Assembly: GCA_028287785.1 (NCBI GenBank)
Contig: JAQBOZ010000010.1
Coordinates: forward strand, 1-57,391
Direction of reading: 5' to 3'
Source of the DNA: Chlorobiota bacterium
GTDB taxonomy: Bacteria > Bacteroidota > Ignavibacteria > OLB7
DNA length: 57,391 bases
The notes beneath the pieces are model-generated. The model saw nothing but the letters and a program-made list of their open reading frames with translations. It made no database searches and had not been told where the DNA came from. The position numbers and the translations under genes are program-made. This document shows, piece by piece, positions 44,510-52,847 of this stretch (its first letter is position 1; every line of letters begins with the position of its first letter).

Positions 44510-45817
44510 TCAGAATTTGAGTGATGTGCCTATTGTCCATCCCGCTTTTCGCGTGGAATAGATCGTTGAGCCAAGCTGATACAGGAGAATTCCGCCGTCG
44601 ATTCCGCCGAAGAACTCCACCCGCCGCTCCGGGAGATATGCCAGCCCGATGCTTCCCTGCCCGATTCCGCCAATTGGGGAAACTCCGGCCGAAGCCTGCA
44701 CGAACGGGCGTATGCCGAACGGGAGGCCGATATCGCCGGGATCGAATCGATAAGCCGCGGCAATCCACCACGTTGTGGGGTTCTGTTCATAGCGCACGCG
44801 TCGCGTCCCCTCCGTGTCCCCGAAAATCTGCGAAAATGTCTCCCGTCCCGCCTCGATCCCGAAGCGATGGTGTTCCGATGGCGCGTAGAAGAGCCCGAGG
44901 CCGACATCATCCAGCCAGTTGGGCGCCCCCTGCTCCACACGCGGAGCGGGGAATGATTTATCGTTTATTCCGCGAAGCTGGAGAACAAACCGCTCGGTTG
45001 GGTCGCTCGTATCGGTGACGATGCTCACGGGGGGGAGCGATCGTGACGGGGTTGCCGGGGAGAATGAGGGGGGCGTGAATTTCCGGGCAACCGAGTGGAG
45101 TGGAGCAGGGATGATCCGTGCCATGGCTGGAACGCTGTCGGCTGCCGCGCGATCGGTGAGCATGTTTTCGCTTGCGACGTGGTCTGCGGAGCCGGAATTG
45201 TTCGTTGTTGAATGTGATTTCTCACGTGCCGGCCGGTCGGATTGTGCTTTCCGGTATGCTTCGGAATAATGGTTCCCGGAGGAGATGGCTTGACGAGAAA
45301 TGTTGTTTATCGCCGGCTTATTCTCTGTCTTCGTTGTATCGCCTGGAATTGCCTTTGCGATATTATCATTCCGCGAATCGGCCGGTGTTGCCCCGTGAGC
45401 AATAATGCTGTTCAATATTCCGCCGCCTGAATATTCCCGGAGATATTGTTGCGAGGGATTATCCGGCCACAGCAGCAATGCTGTCAGGAGCGATGCCAGC
45501 AGCGCCGTGAGGAGAGGAAGCGCGCTTCGCTGGAGAAGGAGAGGAATTCCACCACGCCGCCGTGCATTGCCTGATCCGACCGCTGTTTCCGGTGCGATCG
45601 CCGCCATCAGCGATTGCGTCAGGCGATTCGGCGGGTAAAGCCCGACCGAATCCCGATGAAATACCGAGCGGACCGCCAGCATCTCCCGAAGTTCGGCGCG
45701 CAGTTCATGATCCTCGGCGACGGAATGGAACAGCCCCGTTTCCAGGAATGGTTCAAGCTCGCCATCCAGATAAAGATGGAGCATTTCCGCCGGCGATATA
45801 TTAAATCGTTCACCCAT
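44510..45817 (-). CDS. Putative dual membrane-spanning anti-sigma factor
   Basis: A 435-residue protein with an unusual plan. Residues 1-95 are charged and cytosolic, resembling an anti-sigma domain (AEMLHLYLDGELEPFLETGL, then DHELRAELREML). One inner-membrane helix spans about 99-117 (ALPLLTALLASLLTALLLWP). A low-complexity linker of about 160 residues follows. Residues about 285-435 alternate polar and hydrophobic positions like an eight-strand outer-membrane barrel and end in Phe (TIGTSLKF). This matches the plan of the dual membrane-spanning anti-sigma factors (Dma) described in Bacteroides. A strong GAGGAG precedes the ATG. It starts 17 bases after the ECF sigma stop and leads to a lipoprotein gene, so it probably relays an outer-membrane state to the sigma factor. 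Confidence 0.78.
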   Translation of the reverse strand: MGERFNISPAEMLHLYLDGELEPFLETGLFHSVAEDHELRAELREMLAVRSVFHRDSVGLYPPNRLTQSLMAAIAPETAVGSGNARRRGGIPLLLQRSALPLLTALLASLLTALLLWPDNPSQQYLREYSGGGILNSIIAHGATPADSRNDNIAKAIPGDTTKTENKPAINNISRQAISSGNHYSEAYRKAQSDRPAREKSHSTTNNSGSADHVASENMLTDRAAADSVPAMARIIPAPLHSVARKFTPPSFSPATPSRSLPPVSIVTDTSDPTERFVLQLRGINDKSFPAPRVEQGAPNWLDDVGLGLFYAPSEHHRFGIEAGRETFSQIFGDTEGTRRVRYEQNPTTWWIAAAYRFDPGDIGLPFGIRPFVQASAGVSPIGGIGQGSIGLAYLPERRVEFFGGIDGGILLYQLGSTIYSTRKAGWTIGTSLKF

Positions 45818-45834
45818 GTCGGTGTCTCCTCGCT

Positions 45835-46416
45835 TCAGTCATGATCCAGTAAATCCGTCAGATAGGGGGTGAGCATCCCGCGGAGTTTTCGTTTCGCCCG
45901 GAATATTCTGATCCGCACCGTCGCCACCGATGCTCCCACCACATTGGAGATTTCGCTGTAGGAGAGCCCGTTGTATTCGCGAAGCACCAGCGCCTCCCGA
46001 TAATCGGCCGGAAGGGAATCGAGCGCGGCAACCACCAGTTGATCGGTTTCCTTCCGTTCGTAGGAGAACTCGTCGGCGGGCGGGTCGAACTGTTCGATTG
46101 GGAGCGTATCGTTGTGTTTGCTTTTTTTCGCGTTCAGCGAAAGATTGCGCGCGATGCGAAGGAGGTACGCCTCCACATTGATCATGACCCGCTCGCCGCG
46201 CGCGCTTTCGTAGAAATTGATGAACGTTTCCTGGAAGACATCCTCCGCCATGCGCTGATTGCCGATAACGCGGTAGCAGTAGCGATAGACTCCCGGCCCG
46301 AACCGGTGATAGAGCTCCTCGAACGCTAGTTTCGCGACATGCGGATCGGCGCCCATACGGTAGTAGAGCTCGACATCGCTTGGCCGCGATTCACTATGGT
46401 TCGTTCGTGCCGGCAT
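45835..46416 (-). CDS. ECF-type RNA polymerase sigma factor
   Basis: A 193-residue sigma-70 family protein. Region 2: FEELYHRFGPGVYRYCYRVI, AEDVFQETFINFYESARG and VEAYLLRIARNLSLNAKKSK. Region 4: LDSLPADYREALVLREYNGL, then SYSEISNVVGASVATVRIRI. The ATG at 46416 is chosen because earlier codons add unrelated residues. It heads an operon whose second gene (17 bases on) encodes the two-membrane anti-sigma candidate. Gene order indicates that the anti-sigma holds this factor. Confidence 0.92.
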   Translation of the reverse strand: MPARTNHSESRPSDVELYYRMGADPHVAKLAFEELYHRFGPGVYRYCYRVIGNQRMAEDVFQETFINFYESARGERVMINVEAYLLRIARNLSLNAKKSKHNDTLPIEQFDPPADEFSYERKETDQLVVAALDSLPADYREALVLREYNGLSYSEISNVVGASVATVRIRIFRAKRKLRGMLTPYLTDLLDHD

Positions 46417-46834
46417 GGTTATGCCGTTCTGGCTGGAGGATTTTTTTCTGCCATGGATCGGCGTGTAAGGGTTGATCGCGAGGCGTTCCCGTGGGATGGG
46501 TTCCTGTGTTCTGCCGGCAGTTCCACCACCGGCGCGGGTTTGCGTACGTTGTCCGGGCGGCATTCCGGATTGACGGTTCGGGAGCCGGGGGCATCACCGG
46601 CCGGTTGTGCCGGAGGCGCGCATTCGGCTGAAACGACGGGCCGCCCGGATATCCCTTCATTCCACCTTCGATATCCGGGACGGCCCATGTAGAGAGCCAC
46701 GTCTCTCAGCGGGAATAACATGGAGCCTCCCGAATCATTACACCCCGCGGAAATTTTGTTTTCATCTCCATTGCCGGGCATGGAGATTGCGTGCTCCACC
46801 TTCTGCAACGGGCTATTCATGAATGGAGATTGTC
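46417..46834. promoter_or_regulatory. Divergent promoter region with long imperfect hairpin
   Basis: A 418-base region between the sigma operon (minus) and the endonuclease gene (plus). A near-perfect inverted repeat has arms GGGCCGCCCGGATATC (46638-46653) and GATATCCGGGACGGCCC (46670-46686; one extra A) with a 16-nt loop. It may be an operator, terminator or attenuator. Promoters for both operons must lie here. Confidence 0.5.
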
Positions 46835-47563
46835 ATGGGAAATGAGTCGCGTCAGGTGGCGTCACAAACAGAACGTCGGCCGGATAATGATGGACGGGGA
46901 GCGAAACTCCCATTCGATATCGATCTTGCCGTCGAGCTGATGCGGGTCGCGGTAAAGGGCTTTGCCGACGCCGCGATGTTCGAGTTATATGATCAGGGAT
47001 ATGTTTCGCCGTTCGAGCAGCTTGTGGCGTGCATCATATCGATCCGCACGCGCGACGAAACCACGCTGCCGACCGCGCGCAGGCTCTTTGCGCGCGCGCG
47101 AACCGCGGCCGAGGTGGCGGAGCTTTCCGTGGAACAGATCGATGAGCTGATTGGCGAGAGCACATTCCATGAGGGGAAGGCGATACAGATCCGTGAGATT
47201 GCGCGTCGGGTGGTGGCGGAGTTCGGCGGCGAGCTGCCGTGCGATCGGGATACGATGCTCTCGCTGAAGGGCGTGGGGCCGAAGTGCAGCAATCTCGTGC
47301 TCGGGATCGCATGCGGACAGCCGAGGATCGGGGTGGATATCCATGTTCATCGCGTCACCAATCGCTGGGGATATGTGGCGGCCTCCACGCCGGAGCGGAC
47401 CACGCTGGAGCTGGAGAAGGTGCTGCCGCAGCGATACTGGATCGAGATCAACCGGCTGCTGGTGCCGTTTGGAAAGCATGTCTGCACCGGGACGCTGCCG
47501 CGTTGCTCCACGTGTCCGCTGCTCGGCATGTGTCGGCAGGTCGGCGTGGAAGCGCATCGGTAG
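46835..47563 (+). CDS. nth: Endonuclease III
   Basis: A 242-residue HhH-GPD DNA glycosylase/AP lyase. The helix-hairpin-helix LKGVGPKCSNLVLGIA holds the catalytic Lys, and IGVDIHVHRVTNRWG holds the catalytic Asp. The 4Fe-4S cluster motif C-x6-C-x2-C-x5-C is complete (CTGTLPRCSTCPLLGMC). It removes oxidised pyrimidines in base excision repair. The N-terminus is about 30 residues longer than E. coli Nth. GGAG lies six bases before the ATG at 46835, so I prefer this to the ATG four codons earlier. It is a single gene followed at once by a REP palindrome. Confidence 0.93.
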   Translation: MGNESRQVASQTERRPDNDGRGAKLPFDIDLAVELMRVAVKGFADAAMFELYDQGYVSPFEQLVACIISIRTRDETTLPTARRLFARARTAAEVAELSVEQIDELIGESTFHEGKAIQIREIARRVVAEFGGELPCDRDTMLSLKGVGPKCSNLVLGIACGQPRIGVDIHVHRVTNRWGYVAASTPERTTLELEKVLPQRYWIEINRLLVPFGKHVCTGTLPRCSTCPLLGMCRQVGVEAHR

Positions 47564-47600
47564 ATGGTCGTGTTGGTGTCGATATCTGTATCAGTAGCTG

Positions 47601-47627
47601 TCGGGGCGGGTTTCAAACCCGCCCCGA
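47601..47627. repeat. REP palindrome at the 3' end of the RAYT gene
   Basis: A 27-bp palindrome with arms TCGGGGCGGGTTT and AAACCCGCCCCGA and one central base. The RAYT stop codon (47613-47615) lies inside it, so the REP encodes the final residues GRV. Confidence 0.9.
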
Positions 47628-48191
47628 CGACTTCGACGACATTGACGACATCCACTGCTCCGGATTACGCTCAATATACCGGCGGATGCGATTGAGCGAT
47701 TGTTCACTGCGGATGATATGTTCGTAGTAATTCCGCTCCCACACACGAAAACCGGCGGTGCCGCGCGACTTGTTGATAGCGCGCGCCGAAAATGTCTTGA
47801 GCGCGCGGACGATTTCGGATAGTGCGTGGCGTGGCGATTTCGATGTATGCGTTATTGTCGGGGCGGGTTTGAAACCCGCCCCGACGCCGACAATGACGTT
47901 GCCGGCCGTACAATCATCCATCAACAGAATGATTCCATGAATATGGTCCGGCATGATGATGAACGCATCCAGATGCACATGATGATAATGATCCGGCAAT
48001 CCCTCCCAGATGCTCCGGACGATCAGACCGCGGTCATTCAAACACATCGTCCGTCCGTGGATACTGCCGAACAGGCGTTGGCGATTGTGGGTACATGTAG
48101 TGATGAAGTACGCGCCCTCGCGCGAATAGTCGTATCCCTTCAGTCTGATGGAACGTCGGTGATGTCGCGCCGGATCGAATTGGTGCTTCAT
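47613..48191 (-). CDS. REP-associated tyrosine transposase (RAYT)
   Basis: A 192-residue Y1/HUH single-strand transposase of the IS200-like RAYT group. Family landmarks: RSIRLKGYDYSREGAYFITT, the HUH pair His83/His85 in IIMPDHIHGIILL, and the catalytic Tyr region NYYEHIIRSEQSLNRIRRYI (Tyr155/156). All catalytic residues are present. REP palindromes flank it (47601-47627 and 48237-48264), and a third copy lies within the gene (47858-47884), encoding about residues 103-112 as VGAGFKPAPT, in the variable loop between the HUH and Tyr elements. RAYTs mobilise or maintain REP sequences. It sits between nth and korA without insertion-sequence ends. Confidence 0.93.
   Translation of the reverse strand: MKHQFDPARHHRRSIRLKGYDYSREGAYFITTCTHNRQRLFGSIHGRTMCLNDRGLIVRSIWEGLPDHYHHVHLDAFIIMPDHIHGIILLMDDCTAGNVIVGVGAGFKPAPTITHTSKSPRHALSEIVRALKTFSARAINKSRGTAGFRVWERNYYEHIIRSEQSLNRIRRYIERNPEQWMSSMSSKSSGRV
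47858..47884. repeat. REP palindrome inside the RAYT coding sequence
   Basis: Arms TCGGGGCGGGTTT and AAACCCGCCCCGA with a central G. It differs from the copy at 47601 only in the centre base. In frame it encodes the peptide VGAGFKPAPT of the transposase. Confidence 0.9.
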
Positions 48192-48236
48192 GGTGGTTGT
48201 GATGGTATGTCGGTTATCCGTTGGTGCGTGTCGGTG

Positions 48237-48264
48237 TCGGGGCGGGTTTTCAAACCCGCCCCGA
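48237..48264. repeat. REP palindrome upstream of the RAYT gene
   Basis: A 28-bp copy with arms TCGGGGCGGGTTT and AAACCCGCCCCGA and a two-base centre (TC). It lies 45 bases before the RAYT start codon. Confidence 0.9.
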
Positions 48265-48407
48265 CTCTCAACAGATAACGAACAGGAAGCCCCGTTCTCC
48301 TCAAATGAAAGTTGATAATGGTTGTAAGGGATGGTAAGTTGATGCGGTTTTCAGGCGATCGCCTTCGCCTCAGTCCGCACGCACTTATCACCAATCTTGA
48401 GGGCTTG

Positions 48408-50246
48408 ATGGATACGACTCTCGAAGTCCTGGACCAGGTAGTGATACGGTTTGCCGGTGATTCCGGTGACGGTATGCAGCTAACTGGCGGGCAGTTCACC
48501 CAGACCTCGGCAATTGTCGGCAACGACCTCGCTACGCTTCCCGACTTTCCGGCGGAGATTCGCGCTCCAGCCGGTACTACGTACGGCGTCTCCGCGTATC
48601 AGCTCAACTTCTCCTCGCTTGACATCCACACGCCTGGTGATGCTCCCGACGTGCTCGTGGCAATGAACCCCGCCGCGATGATCACCAACCTGGGAATGCT
48701 CAAGCGCGGCGGGACCATCATCGTGAACTCCGATGCCTTCGATAAGAAGAATCTGGATCTTGCCGGCTATACCTCCAATCCACTCGATGACGGTTCGCTC
48801 AGCGGCTATCAGGTCTTTTCACTCCCCCTCTCCAAGGGAACGCTTGCCGCGGTTGAAGGGCTGGGGCTTTCCACGAAGGAGGCCGGGCGGTGCAAGAACT
48901 TCTATACGCTCGGGCTTCTCTACTGGATATATAATCGCCCTCTCGATACAACGATGAAATGGATCGATGAGAAGTTCGGCAAGAAGCCGCAGTTCGCCGA
49001 GGCGAACAGAAAGGCGCTGATTGCCGGATATAATCTCGGCGAGACGGTGGATCTGTTCACCACGCGCTACGATGTAAAGCCGGCGAAGCTGACCCCCGGC
49101 AAGTACCGCAACATCATGGGAAATCAGGCGGTGGCGCTCGGCATGGTGGCCGCCTGCCAGAAAACCGGGCTTCAGGGATTTCTCGGCAGCTACCCCATCA
49201 CCCCGGCATCCGATATCCTCCACGAGATGTCCCGCTTCAAACAGTTCGGCTTTGTGACGTTCCAGGCGGAGGATGAGATCGCGGCGATAACCTCGGCGAT
49301 CGGCGCGGCCTACGGCGGCGCGCTGGCGTTTACCACCACAAGCGGCCCGGGCGTGGCGCTGAAGGGGGAGGCAATCGGCCTGGCGGTGATGACCGAAACG
49401 CCGATCGTGATCTGCAATATCCAGCGCGGCGGACCATCAACCGGGCTCCCCACGAAAACCGAACAGGCCGATCTTCTTCAGGCGCTCTACGGTCGCAACG
49501 GTGAGTGTCCCGTCCCCGTGGTTGCGGCGCAGACCCCCGGCGACTGTTTCTACGCGCTGCTGGAGGCGGCCCGTATCGCCACGAAGTTCATGACGCCGGT
49601 CTTCCTCCTCACCGACGGCTATCTGGCGAATGGCGCCGAGCCGTGGAGAATCCCGGCGGCCGCGGATCTTCCCGATATGAAAGTGCAGTTCCATACCGAC
49701 CCGGACACATTCCATCCGTACGATCGAAACGAGTGGAACGCGCGCCCGTGGGCGGTTCCCGGAACGCCGGGGCTGGAGCACAGGATCGGCGGACTGGAGA
49801 AGGAGAATATCACCGGCAATATCAATTACGGATCGGAGAATCATGAAGCGATGGTGAAGCTGCGGGCCGCGAAGGTCGCCGGCATCGCCAACGATATCCC
49901 CGAGCTGGAGATTCTGGGAGATCAGGAGGGGGGCGATCTGCTGATCCTTGGCTGGGGTTCCACCTACGGCGCCATTCGCGCGGCCGTGGAGCGGAAGCGC
50001 GAGCAGGGATACAGCGTTTCGCAGGCGCATCTGCGCCATCTGAACCCGCTGCCGCGCAACACCGCGGAAGTGCTCTGGAAATTCAAGCATGTGGCGATTC
50101 CCGAGATGAACATGGGCCAGCTTCTGAAAGTGATCCGCGCGGAATTCCTCGTGGATGCGGAAGGATGGAACAAGGTTCAGGGCCTTCCGTTTTTCGCCAG
50201 CGAGATCGAGGCGCGTATCGCCCAGACGCTCTCTCCCCGGAACTGA
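48408..50246 (+). CDS. korA: 2-oxoglutarate:ferredoxin oxidoreductase, fused gamma-alpha subunit
   Basis: A 612-residue KorA in which the gamma domain (about 1-190, beginning VVIRFAGDSGDGMQLTGGQF) is fused to the alpha domain (about 215-612, with GSYPITPASDILHEMSRFKQ, AEDEIAAITSAIGAAYGGAL and TTTSGPGVALKGEAIGLAVM). With KorB it converts 2-oxoglutarate and CoA to succinyl-CoA while reducing ferredoxin; the reverse reaction serves the reductive TCA cycle. The ATG at 48408 has GAGGG upstream and starts the family N-terminus. There is no delta (ferredoxin) subunit gene nearby, so soluble ferredoxin is likely the acceptor. korB follows after 64 bases. Confidence 0.93.
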   Translation: MDTTLEVLDQVVIRFAGDSGDGMQLTGGQFTQTSAIVGNDLATLPDFPAEIRAPAGTTYGVSAYQLNFSSLDIHTPGDAPDVLVAMNPAAMITNLGMLKRGGTIIVNSDAFDKKNLDLAGYTSNPLDDGSLSGYQVFSLPLSKGTLAAVEGLGLSTKEAGRCKNFYTLGLLYWIYNRPLDTTMKWIDEKFGKKPQFAEANRKALIAGYNLGETVDLFTTRYDVKPAKLTPGKYRNIMGNQAVALGMVAACQKTGLQGFLGSYPITPASDILHEMSRFKQFGFVTFQAEDEIAAITSAIGAAYGGALAFTTTSGPGVALKGEAIGLAVMTETPIVICNIQRGGPSTGLPTKTEQADLLQALYGRNGECPVPVVAAQTPGDCFYALLEAARIATKFMTPVFLLTDGYLANGAEPWRIPAAADLPDMKVQFHTDPDTFHPYDRNEWNARPWAVPGTPGLEHRIGGLEKENITGNINYGSENHEAMVKLRAAKVAGIANDIPELEILGDQEGGDLLILGWGSTYGAIRAAVERKREQGYSVSQAHLRHLNPLPRNTAEVLWKFKHVAIPEMNMGQLLKVIRAEFLVDAEGWNKVQGLPFFASEIEARIAQTLSPRN

Positions 50247-50310
50247 CGCACGCCGCCGGTTGCTCCGCGATTCTCAACTTCAGTCACAGAACTATTCAGC
50301 ATATATCAAC

Positions 50311-51369
50311 ATGGACACAGAACAGATAGCGAACGGGGTCGCCCTCGATATTCCCGTTCCAGTGCTTCCGAAGCAGTCCGCCAGGGATTTCGCCTCCACG
50401 GCGGATGTCCGATGGTGCCCGGGCTGCGGCGATTACGCGATCCTGGCGCAGGTCCAGCGAACGCTCCCGGATTTCGACCGGAAGAAGGAGGATTATGTCT
50501 TTGTCTCCGGCATCGGCTGCTCCAGCCGGTTTCCCTATTACATGAACTGCTACGGCATTCACTCCATCCACGGTCGCGCGCCCGCGGTTGCCTCCGGCCT
50601 GAAAGTGATGCGCCCGGATCTCTCCGTCTGGATCGTCACCGGCGATGGCGACGGGCTTTCGATCGGTGGTAATCATCTGATGCACCTGCTGCGGAGAAAT
50701 TTCGACTGCAATCTCCTCCTCTTCAACAACAGGATCTACGGCCTGACCAAGGGGCAGTATTCGCCGACATCGGAGGAGGGGAAGAAGACGAAATCGACGC
50801 CGTTCGGGTCGGTCGATCATCCCATCAACCCGGTCCTCCTCGCCCTCGGCTGCGAAACCACGTTCGTCTCCCGGACGATCGATCGCGAGGGGAAACATCA
50901 GCAGGAGATGTATCGCCGCGCCTATCATCACAAGGGCTCGTCGTTCGTGGAGATCTATCAGAACTGCAACATCTTCAACGATGGCGCTTTCGAGAACCTG
51001 ACCGACAAGAAGGTGAAGAGCGATAATGTGATCGCGATCGAGCATGGAAAGCCGCTGGTGTTCGGCCTGAACGATGACAAGGGGATCAAGCTGGATGGCT
51101 TCCGTCCGGTGGTGGTTTCCCTGACCGATGGATCGCATACCGTGGATGATCTGCTGGTCTACGACGAGACCAACCACGAGCTTGCCTATATCATCGCCCG
51201 CCTGACCGACAACCCCGGATTCCCCGTGCCGATCGGGATTTTCCTCGCGGTTCATCGTGAGACGTACGAGGATCTCGCGCAGAGACAGCTTGCCTATGCA
51301 AAGGAGAAGCTTGGGCCGGGCGATCTTGATGAGATTCTCAACGAAGGAGATACATGGGTGGTCTCCTGA
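50311..51369 (+). CDS. korB: 2-oxoglutarate:ferredoxin oxidoreductase beta subunit
   Basis: A 352-residue KorB that binds thiamine diphosphate. The TPP site is GDGDGLSIGG (from about 111) with the Asn pair at about 139-140 (LLFNNRIYGLTKGQ). Four cysteines at about 36 and 39 (WCPGCGDYAI), 70 (SGIGCSSR) and 219 (IYQNCNIFND) match the pattern of the beta-subunit 4Fe-4S cluster. The start at 50311 has no Shine-Dalgarno but begins the conserved region; an earlier in-frame start at 50155 would overlap korA and has no homology. It forms one transcript with korA. Confidence 0.93.
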   Translation: MDTEQIANGVALDIPVPVLPKQSARDFASTADVRWCPGCGDYAILAQVQRTLPDFDRKKEDYVFVSGIGCSSRFPYYMNCYGIHSIHGRAPAVASGLKVMRPDLSVWIVTGDGDGLSIGGNHLMHLLRRNFDCNLLLFNNRIYGLTKGQYSPTSEEGKKTKSTPFGSVDHPINPVLLALGCETTFVSRTIDREGKHQQEMYRRAYHHKGSSFVEIYQNCNIFNDGAFENLTDKKVKSDNVIAIEHGKPLVFGLNDDKGIKLDGFRPVVVSLTDGSHTVDDLLVYDETNHELAYIIARLTDNPGFPVPIGIFLAVHRETYEDLAQRQLAYAKEKLGPGDLDEILNEGDTWVVS

Positions 51370-51533
51370 GCACCTGGCATCGATAAATTGTATACATTGC
51401 ACGGGGTAGAGGTGATCAATTGATGACCTTCTACCCCGTTCGATGAGCGGCAACCTGAATGGAGATCGGCACGAATGGTGCTGATTTCCGAGCGGAAGAA
51501 CATTCAGATCATCAATCTCGAACGAGGACGACT

Positions 51534-51767
51534 ATGACAGACGGCAATGTAATGAAGCATATCGAGGACCTTGTCGCCGAGGAGCAGAGGCTCTATTCGG
51601 CGGGGCACCTCACCGAGGATGAGAAGCAGCAGCTCCTGCAGATGCAGGTGGAGCTGGACCAGTACTGGGATCTGCTCCGCCAGCGGCGCGCGCTGCGCGA
51701 TGCCGGACAGAATCCCAATGACGCGGAGCTTCGCGGGCCGGATGTGGTGGAGAATTACGTGGAATAG
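51534..51767 (+). CDS. DUF2630 family protein
   Basis: A 77-residue protein of the DUF2630 family, all helical: KHIEDLVAEEQRLYSAGHLT, then LLQMQVELDQYWDLLRQRRA and the acidic end DAELRGPDVVENYVE. Its function is unknown; homologues are common in actinobacteria and soil bacteria. GAGGA precedes the ATG. An upstream in-frame ATG at 51459 gives no family sequence. Confidence 0.88.
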   Translation: MTDGNVMKHIEDLVAEEQRLYSAGHLTEDEKQQLLQMQVELDQYWDLLRQRRALRDAGQNPNDAELRGPDVVENYVE

Positions 51768-51956
51768 AGCCACGCGATTTCAGCAGGATTTAACACGTCT
51801 TGCGCGATATCGTGCTCCGTATCGGGCGTAATTTGCGACCGGGCCCATCCGCTCTCCCTGACCGTTTCCTTCCTTCCTTCGGCATCTCAGTGCTCTCCTA
51901 CTGAAATACGGGGGAGGGAATTTCAATAATGTTCATTCGATCAGGAGAATTTCACA

Positions 51957-52742
51957 ATGGCTATTGTCAACGATCACGCGCCCGGAACGTTCTGCTGGTG
52001 GGAACTTGGCACCACCGATCAGAATGCGGCAAAGCAGTTCTATGGCGAGCTTTTCGGCTGGAACCACGTGGATATGCCGATGGGGCCGGACTCCGTCTAC
52101 ACGATGCTTCAGCGGGAGGGCCACAATATTGGCGCGCTCTATCAGCTCGGGGCGCAGCAGGCCGGCGCTCCCGCGCACTGGCTTCCCTATGTCTCCGTCG
52201 CCAACGCCGATGAAGCAATCGGCAAGGTCGATTCCCTGGGGGGAACCACCATGCAGCCGGCGTTCGATGTGATGGACGTGGGGCGCATGGGGCTTCTTCA
52301 GGACCCTGATGGTGCCGTGCTCGCGGTCTGGGAGCCGAAGCTCCACAAGGGCGCGTCGATGGTCGGCTCCACCGGCTCGGTGATCTGGACGGAGCTTCAC
52401 GCCACCGATGCGAAGAAGGCGGGAGATTTTCACGCCGGGTTGTTCAACTGGGGAAGGCACGATCAGGATTTCGGCGGGGCCACCTATACAAGCTTCCTCA
52501 ACGGCGAAAAGCCGGTCGGCGGGCTTTTCGGAATGCCGGCGGAGGGGAACCCAGCGCACTGGCTCACCTTCTTCGGTGTCGATAATTGCGGGGAGAGCGT
52601 GGCGAAGGCAACGGAGCTTGGCGCAAACGTGATGCTGCCGCCGACGAGCGCCGATGGGGTCGGCATCTTTGCGGTTCTGGCCGATCCGCAGGGTGCGATG
52701 TTCGGAATCCTGGAGCCGTCGATGCCGCCATCGAATAACTGA
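51957..52742 (+). CDS. VOC family protein with two glyoxalase-like domains
   Basis: A 261-residue protein with two vicinal-oxygen-chelate modules. The first (about 8-125) has GTFCWWELGTTDQNAAKQFY and a QDPDGAVLAVWEP end; the second (about 138-258) has IWTELHATDAKKAGDFHAGL and ADPQGAMFGILEP. This tandem arrangement resembles glyoxalase/bleomycin-resistance-type proteins annotated as hydroxylases in actinobacteria. The metal ligands in each module are not certain, so the activity is open. AGGAG lies eight bases before the ATG, one of the best sites in this window. Confidence 0.85.
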   Translation: MAIVNDHAPGTFCWWELGTTDQNAAKQFYGELFGWNHVDMPMGPDSVYTMLQREGHNIGALYQLGAQQAGAPAHWLPYVSVANADEAIGKVDSLGGTTMQPAFDVMDVGRMGLLQDPDGAVLAVWEPKLHKGASMVGSTGSVIWTELHATDAKKAGDFHAGLFNWGRHDQDFGGATYTSFLNGEKPVGGLFGMPAEGNPAHWLTFFGVDNCGESVAKATELGANVMLPPTSADGVGIFAVLADPQGAMFGILEPSMPPSNN

Positions 52743-52847
52743 TTTGTCGTTGTACCTTTAGATGTTGTTTCGCGATATGGGCGGTCCTCGGATCGCCCTT
52801 CGCATATCAGCCTCTGCGTCGTATACAGGCCCATATACCGGATCGAT

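Noticed and set aside
47601-48264. Insertion sequence of the IS200/IS605 type
   Set aside because: The transposase is a stand-alone RAYT bounded by REP palindromes; no left and right end imperfect hairpins or TnpB gene are present.
50155-50310. Upstream extension of korB overlapping korA
   Set aside because: The residues do not resemble KorB and the family N-terminus starts at the ATG at 50311.
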